Shown here piece by piece: positions 57,370-64,000 of a DNA stretch of 64,000 nucleotides. Source of the stretch: Phoenix dactylifera (taxonomy: Eukaryota; Streptophyta; Magnoliopsida; Arecales; Arecaceae); contig NC_052399.1 in NCBI RefSeq assembly GCF_009389715.1, positions 9,116,585-9,180,584 on the forward strand. The letters run 5' to 3'. A program made the position numbers and the translations under genes. The stretch's first letter is position 1, and every line of letters starts with the position of its first letter. The notes beneath the pieces were generated by a model. It ran no database searches. It was not told the DNA's origin and saw only the letters and a list, made by a program, of their open reading frames with translations.

Positions 57370-59025
57370 GCGGTGTCTATCACAATAGTGCATGTGGTGT
57401 AAGATATAATTGGGCCTCTCGCCTGAGAGGCACCACGTTAGATCATCAGTAGTGCACCATACTAATTCTTTAACATATCTGGGATAGAATATAATTTTAT
57501 AAAAATTAAATTTTATCTGAAAGTTTTGCTCTCTCACTCCATTAGATTATTGGCTGCATAATTGTGTAAGGGTTAACTTCTAGGTGCCAAATGAATCTAA
57601 GTTTTCTATGGGCGCCGACCATTCAAAACTTGGGCAGGCAAGTTAGGGCACTACCACCAAACAATTGTTGAACACCAATTGAACAAGAAACGGGTTTGAT
57701 TCTAGTTGGAGTTGATTCTCAAAAAGTGAGATAGGTATAAAATTAAAAGACAAAAAATGGTGAAGATCAACCCACTATTTAGGTGTAAAATTTGGAAAAA
57801 AAAAAGGGCTGTAGGTTGGAAGAAATTAGGATGTGAAATTCTTGTACAGGCATCTCGCAATGTTTCCATTACCTCCCTGATCTATTCCTTGTCTATGAAT
57901 CAATCCCATATGGAAGTCTATGATTTGCTTCCTTGATTGGCTAAATAGTACATGGGACCTAGGAGGTTAGCACAGAGAGGTAGCAGTACTTGTTCTTCAA
58001 TATCTTGTAACAAGCAACTTAATATGGTCCCATCAAGGTACCAACACATGCTAGGTGTCATTTAGATGAACATCATCTCGTTGTTTCTTGTTCCTTTTTA
58101 CAAGCAACCTGATTCAAGTATTGGATGCCAACTAGGTCCCTATAACTAACGTGCCTCAACATCCTAATGTGATCTTATCAAGATGCTAACTAATTTGGTT
58201 CCTTCTATTTGGCATATCTAGTATTGTGGATGCTGTGGGATATGCCATCTAAGAATTGAACTTAGAATGGCGATGTTACCGTTAAGGCCAGTATATATGT
58301 TGCTTGTTAACTTTTAAATTCCTTAGAGAAACTTTTCATACACATGAGTTTAGCACGAACTAGGATTTAAGATCCCAGAAGTGGTTTGAAGCATCACCAA
58401 GGGTGTACATGCCATGAACTAGGATTTAAATTTTCTTTGCTCTTCCCCGTTTAACCTGATTATTCTAACTATGGACCATGATTAAGTCCATGGTTCTTAG
58501 TTCAATTTAAGAATAACTATCTAAATAATGATTTAAACGAGCAGAATACTAGAACAACCACCACTTCAAATGGCTCTCATATAAATTAGATCACTATTAA
58601 ACCTGATCAACAACATTTGGATAAATATACAGATTGGAGTGTTTCAAGTACTGCATGCTAGTGATTTGGGTTCAACTTTCTCTATGTTAATAGGCAGATG
58701 AAGATCGACATTCAGATTGAATCAAGCTCAAAGTTCATAGCTGAAGCTTGTTTTAGGACCACTTTAATAAACAATCTAGCAATTGGAGTCTGACTTGTTT
58801 GCATGCAGCTTAGTTGCTTTATAGCCTTAAGCCCCGTTTGGCAGAATTGTTGGCACTAGAGCTTTCAGAAATAGAGCTTTTTGAAGTAAAACTTTTATAA
58901 AAAAACTATTTGCTGTTTGGTAACTATATTTTTAAAGTGTTGTGATGTGTTTAGTAAACAAATTAAGAAAGTACTTTTAGTTTAACCACAGCCATAGGCC
59001 AACCTATTGGTGTGATATAGCCCAT
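57370..59025. other. Intergenic DNA without recognised genes
   Basis: AT-rich; no domain-bearing frame, RNA gene or transposon terminus is supported. Confidence 0.4.
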
Positions 59026-59029
59026 TTAA

Positions 59030-59225
59030 CTTTGATCCATTCTTAGAGTGGAGGACCAAGAAACAAGCTTGGCCTTCGTAGAATGGCGAGCATCAAAATC
59101 ACTTACCAGATAATCGCTAGCCTTTGGAACAACCATCTTAGTGCTATCCATTTATTCTCTGTGATCTAGCGCACTCCTGTTTTTCCAAATTTGCCACCAC
59201 ATCCATGCATAAGAGGCGTTTCCTG
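59030..59225 (-). pseudogene. LINE scrap, minus strand
   Basis: Minus-strand translation gives NASYAWMWWQIWKNRSALDH. It resembles the W.IWK.RN segment that links zf-RVT and RNase H in plant LINE polyproteins. It is short and isolated. Confidence 0.45.
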
Positions 59226-59769
59226 GCAATAAACCTGGGTTAAATGAAGATAGCCATTGATATAGCTTTCAAAATATCATTCATCTTGGCAAATTGAAAT
59301 TAAATTATCAGCACATTTTTCGTTTATTAGAACAAAATTGACGTAAAATCGTGGGATTTGAAAAGCTTATTTTTCTCATCTTATTTTGGATGAATATAGC
59401 CAACCCAGGAAAAATAAGAAGAGGAATAAAGGGCATATCGTGAATTGTAGTTTCAAACACGGATACAGTGAACCAGGCCACATTTGTTGAGATTGAATAC
59501 CAGATACAAGATTTGCTTAATTGCAATCCCTAGTATAGACAGGAGTTTGCATTATGTATCAATAGATATCATACCATGCTCCATATATGGAAGGCGAATG
59601 GACGCATGGATTGGCTTATGCATTTAGCATCAACATCCACTGTTACATTCTTTTACTTCACTTTTACGCCCTCTCTTCTTCTTAAAAGTTCAAAGCAAAG
59701 ATTCTTCACTTCAAAGTCTACCTCAGCTCTTGTAACATCTTGGACTATATTCATTATTGGAGAACTTTC

Positions 59770-60110
59770 ATCTCTGAGTTTTCTCAAAGTCAACTTCGAT
59801 GGATGTATGATAGATGGCGGTAGAAGAGGCGAAGTAGGCTCTCTAATTAGAAGCCTAGACTCTAGACTCGTCGTACGAGTGGAGTTGAGGACTGCCTAGG
59901 CCCGCATTAGCTATGCTCGATGTATCCTAAGAGATGACACCATCTTGGTTGGGGGCAACTCTGATATGGTAATTAATTTGATCCAATGACAAGTTAGAAA
60001 GATTGGTACGCACTCTATGCTTCAAGATGTGTGGTATTGGGCGAGAGGATGCATCTTTCTTGGGGCCATCGATCACCCCAATGCCTGCTGCATGACGTGA
60101 TTTAGAAGGC
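59770..60110 (+). pseudogene. LINE RNase H relic, plus strand
   Basis: The frame reads SFLKVNFDGCMIDGG, then GSLIRSLDSRLVVRVELRTA up to a stop at 59897. After it RCILRDDTILVGGNSDMVINLI matches the next RNase H strand. The catalytic Asp of NFDG and Glu of VELRT remain, and the third acidic position reads GNSD. Stops and a frameshift make it a pseudogene. It is the fifth RNase H fragment in the window. Confidence 0.68.
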
Positions 60111-60119
60111 ATTGTACGT

Positions 60120-62760
60120 GGACGTCACGAGGCATCTCTGACACCGTCTGGAATATCCACGTGCTCCCTCTCTCCCCACTCCCCGCTGTCACATTGACTC
60201 AAAGCAATCCTTCAACTTAAAATGCAAGACGTGTCAGCTGCTGACGCACTACACTGACCTCCATTTTAGCGTGATTCGTCGCGGTATCACGGACGATAAA
60301 TCGGCCATACCGCCCGATTTTTTCCAATTATTGGCGGACTTCCTTTCGGAGAGTCATTCATCGATCTAACGGCCCCGATCAAACCTGACAACCCACCCAC
60401 GGCACGCCTTCCATTTCGGCGTACTTTCCGCCGCTGCTGATGTAATCGTACGGTCTGGATCTACCGATAAATGCCCCAGAACGACACGGAGATCGTACGG
60501 TAGAGGATGTCGAGGGCCGTGGATCCTCTTCCCACTAGTGCGATGTCACCCTGGCGTCTGGGCGCATCACGAGTCTATGCTCAGTGGGATCCAGCCCTGC
60601 ACGTGGAATGAGTAATGACGCTTGGAGTAGCATTAAGAAGTTCTTAGTTTAAGTTAACTAATTAGCTAATAGTAAAGTATATTAGAATGGCAGTAATGAT
60701 AAGATGGTGGGGTTTGGTCGAGAAGACGTATCATGTCACGTTGTCCTCCTCGACAACTTGTTTAATTAATTTCTCTGCCTGGATTAAACAAAGATAATAG
60801 TGTTAATTAAGATATTATCGAACGAAATTTATGATAGGTTTGCACAGTTTGCACACTGTGTCCATTAAGGGCACTGATATGCAACATATTAAGGATAACA
60901 TTGCTATGAAAAGGTCATAGTGTAGCTACATATGTTGCATTTGTTTGGATGAATGCTAGATATGTGACATGACCTGATCTAAGTTACTGTGGTGTTACTC
61001 AAATTCCTTATTTTTATTCTGAATATAGATATAAAAAATTCTCAGACCTCCAACAAACATGCAATGCGTCAATTCTTGCTTGTAAGCTAGTGCAATTTTT
61101 TCCCCCTTCAATTTCTCAAATTTTTGTACTGTTGCATTTAAGTGGAAGGCGATCAAGATGCTTCTTGATTGAGTATAAGTGAAGCAAGCAAAACTATTTC
61201 ACCTAAAACAAGGGGTTACTTTACTCAGCTTGGCAGGGATCATGGGTTAGGTGATTTGTCTATTAGTCATCATGTCTACCAAGGCAAGTTTTCTATTCAA
61301 ACAACAATAATAAACCTGCAGCCAATTGGGCTGAGCATAGACATATGTACTTTAACATAGTTGGCCTCCAATTGTACCTACAACTATCACTAAATTTACG
61401 ATTGATTAGAAAATTGTGAAGAAGGATTTGTACTGGCAAATTTCAAAATAAATGAAAATCCTTCACCAGTTTTAAAAGACATCTTTGTACCTAGCTATGT
61501 GTTGTCTAAAATCAACAATTTTCAAAAATAACTAGAATAGGCATAAATAATACTGTAGCTTTCCTTCTTTTTTTTCTAAAGTGCAAAAGCGTGGCTTTCA
61601 ATTTAAAATAACTATAACTAGGCATGATTTACTCTTCATTATCCAAAAATAGATACACATAACATGATATATATTCCCTGCAATTTCTTCCATGAAATAC
61701 TATAAGCATGTTCATACCGGCGAGGAAAAAGGTATGCAAAACTTGCCAATTTCCCCAAAACCCAAAAATCTAATTTTCTGATTAAACATAAACTTCCAAC
61801 CTAAGGATAATCTAATACTTGTAAACCAATCTCCATTTAAATTTCTAAACTTTTAAAAGATGCAAGATAAGACATGCACCATAACTTATAGAATACCCTA
61901 ATGAAATTTCATATCTGGTTGAAACTTCAATAGCAACTCTTATTTTCTTATATCATATACGACACAAAATTTAAAAATGATTTCAAGCATAATCTCTTTT
62001 TCGTTCTTCTAATAAAGAAGACTGATCAAATGATTCTATATTTTTGTGGTACTTTTTCATACTTTATTTACCCGTTACCATATTTTCCAAGAGGGTAAAT
62101 ACTTGTTAGAAACATGCAATAGTTGATTTGATATATTTTTTTTATCAACATGATATCAATTATACCTACCAAATTAATATGAATAACCTAGCATATTTTT
62201 TTTTTCCACCTAGGCTATGTTTGGAAGGTGATTAAAGGGTAGAAAATATATAGTTATCAACCTAGTCAGCCAAACACGATTTACAAGTGGCGAATTAACT
62301 TAGCTAGATTATTTTTTTTAGGAGAGAGTAAAATGACTTCAACCATCTAAACCACTCCCCCTCTCTCATATTTGCTACTTTTTCACCTTTTCTATAATTT
62401 TATCCCAAACAAGGCATAAGTTATCAGCTGGATAGGGGAAAATATCAATAGTTAAAATAATTAAAGGGAAGGTTTGTTATTTGGCATCCAAATGCAATTT
62501 TAGGATCTTCATAAGTTTGTGCAATAAAATGAGCTGGAAAGGCATTTCCTCAATTCTACACACTAGCTATTCATCCAACAGGACAAGTTTCCTCCTCAAG
62601 GGCGTGATTGCCAACAAAATGGGGGTGACAATAAAGCCATTCAAGTCATCTCAGCTACAACCTCTCCAGCGGCCTTGCGGGTAATTGACCCAAAGGTTTG
62701 TCCAGTTTATTTTTTCTACACTAATATTATTTTATTAGTCGTTTCTAATCATCCGAAAAT
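60120..62760. other. Intergenic DNA with a GC-rich block
   Basis: 60150-60610 is GC- and CpG-rich, with two ATCGTACGGT words (about 60446 and 60491) and no long frame. It looks like an orphan promoter-like or CpG-rich stretch. The rest, to 62760, is AT-rich without genes. Confidence 0.4.
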
Positions 62761-62799
62761 AGCGGGCTTTGGCGGGATGTCCTTTTCTTAAACCCTCCT

Positions 62800-63890
62800 C
62801 TCTCTCTCTCTCCCCCCCTCGTGTATACCTACGCCGTATATCCTCCCCTCGTCTCTCTCTTCACTCCTCTCTACCCAAAACCTTCGGTCTCTTGGTCGCC
62901 CATGGCGAGCTCGATCGAGCCCTAGAGTTCCTTTCGAACCACGCGAGGCCCCAATGCCCTCGAATCCCAGGCCCATTTCACTTTCCAACGGCCTTCGGAT
63001 CCTTCTCGAGGACGGCTCCCTCGCCCTCGCTTGATCTCCAAGCACCAGATCCGGAATTAGGTACAAGCGCGGCGAGCTGTCCCTTTCCCCCCTACATTCC
63101 CTCTCCACTCCTAGGGTTTCAGTTTCAGTATCCTCCTGAATCTAGCAGGATCGTCCCGCAAGTCCAGCCGACGGTGCTGATGTCTCAGGTTTGTGTCGGG
63201 ATTTTGAATTCGTTGCTGGGATCTCACTGCTGGCGTTCTAGGTGTTTGGACTCTGTCGTTGTTAGTTTAATTTGAGAGTGTTAAGGTGAGATTCTAAATA
63301 AAGAGCTCTTTCTGACTTGCATTTGATTCTGTAGTAGTGGAAAAGGTCAGGGCTTTCATGGAGAATCATTGCATTCTTTAGTCTGTTGGAACGATTTAGT
63401 TCTTTTGGTTCATCCCTGTAAAATTAGAGTCCTTTTGGGAAATCCTTTTTGTGGGATCTGATATATTGGATGTCGCTTCTGTTAATCAGTTTCCCGTCGT
63501 TTAAATGATTTTTTTGGAAGAAATGTTGTTAATTAAGTTTAGAAGAAAATGTGCATTTTTTGAGCAAGTTAAACTAATCTTCTGGGTTTCTCAATTTTTA
63601 CTTGTTTTCAGTATATAAAATGGAACAAAATCAGATATTTTGTAGGGTTTCAAAATTACTGTTCAGTTATAAGAATTTAGGATGTTGATTTTGTCCTTGT
63701 TTCGTTTTTCTTGACAGGAAATAGGCTACATGATATTGGTCGTCAGGTTCATGGGAGATAATTAAAGAGGAAAGGCCGTGTTTTTAGGTGGCTGTCAGCT
63801 GATTCTGGAACAATGTCGAGGATTCCTAAGTGGAAAACTGAAAAGACAAAAGTGAAAGTGGTTTTTCGGCTACAGTTTCATGCTACACAT
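62800..63890 (+). CDS. NT-C2 (EEIG1/EHBP1-type) domain protein, 5' end only
   Basis: A CT-rich leader (62800-63188) ends in CTCAG/GTTTGT. A 529-nt 5' UTR intron (63189-63717) ends TTCTTGACAG. A second exon then starts at 63718 with the ATG at 63813. The 26 coded residues begin MSRIPKWKTEKTKVKVVFRL and end FHATH before GTAAGC at 63891. This is the start of a plant protein with an N-terminal NT-C2 domain, usually followed by long coiled coils (annotated as myosin-heavy-chain-like or C2 NT-type proteins). NT-C2 domains are thought to bind membranes or adaptors. The rest lies beyond the window. A short upstream open frame (ATG at 62902) precedes the main start in the leader; longer frames over the leader are not coding. 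Confidence 0.75.
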
Positions 63891-64000
63891 GTAAGCTCTG
63901 CCTTTACACCATGGCTTTTATTTGTTTTTCTTTGATACTACTTTAATTGTTCGTTAATTCTCAAAGATTGGACATATATCTTTGTTCACATGCAATCTTA

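Noticed and set aside
62769..63275. 168-codon open frame at the start of the NT-C2 gene
   Set aside because: It covers a CT-rich leader and crosses the proposed 5' UTR intron; the conserved protein starts at 63813.

Overview
This is nuclear DNA from a flowering plant: spliced genes with GT-AG introns, AT-rich introns and intergenic DNA full of transposon relics, a plastid-DNA insertion, and a GC-rich intronless ribosomal-protein gene. The GC-rich 5' ends and GC-rich RPS16 coding sequence suggest a monocot; a palm is my guess, but no marker in the window proves it. All exon models below were assembled by hand from splice sites and reading phase. Layout: (1) 1-8.9 kb holds a seven-exon gene (+) for a membrane-anchored RING-CH E3 ubiquitin ligase. 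(2) 8.9-18.6 kb holds, tail-to-tail with it, a twelve-exon gene (-) for autophagy protein ATG14, the PI3-kinase complex I subunit. (3) 19.2-22.8 kb is a decayed LINE region in which a 1,316-bp hAT-type element with an 8-bp target duplication interrupts the LINE RNase H domain. (4) 23.45-23.89 kb is the intronless 40S ribosomal protein S16 gene, followed by a nuclear copy of part of plastid rpoC1 and a second LINE relic (-). (5) 26-44 kb is mostly intergenic and repetitive: dispersed foldback MITE copies, tandem duplications, a small TATA-driven gene (84 aa), a repeat island with 15 GTCGAC motifs, and a tRNA-derived SINE-like element. (6) 44.5-54.2 kb is a nine-exon gene (+) for an ALD1-type aminotransferase (systemic immunity, pipecolate pathway). 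Its 6-kb third intron holds a MITE, a hairpin-forming compound microsatellite and a hAT element nested in another hAT-like element. (7) 54.2-62.7 kb is intergenic, with one unannotated-looking 53-aa gene and LINE scraps. (8) 62.8-64 kb is the 5' end of an NT-C2 (EEIG1/EHBP1-type) domain gene that runs off the window. The genes form no operon-like system; they are independent housekeeping, autophagy, ubiquitination and immunity genes in a transposon-rich setting. I found no convincing new multi-gene system. The most informative structures are the nested hAT insertions (one with a possible captured gene fragment), the foldback repeat families and the two small-protein genes.
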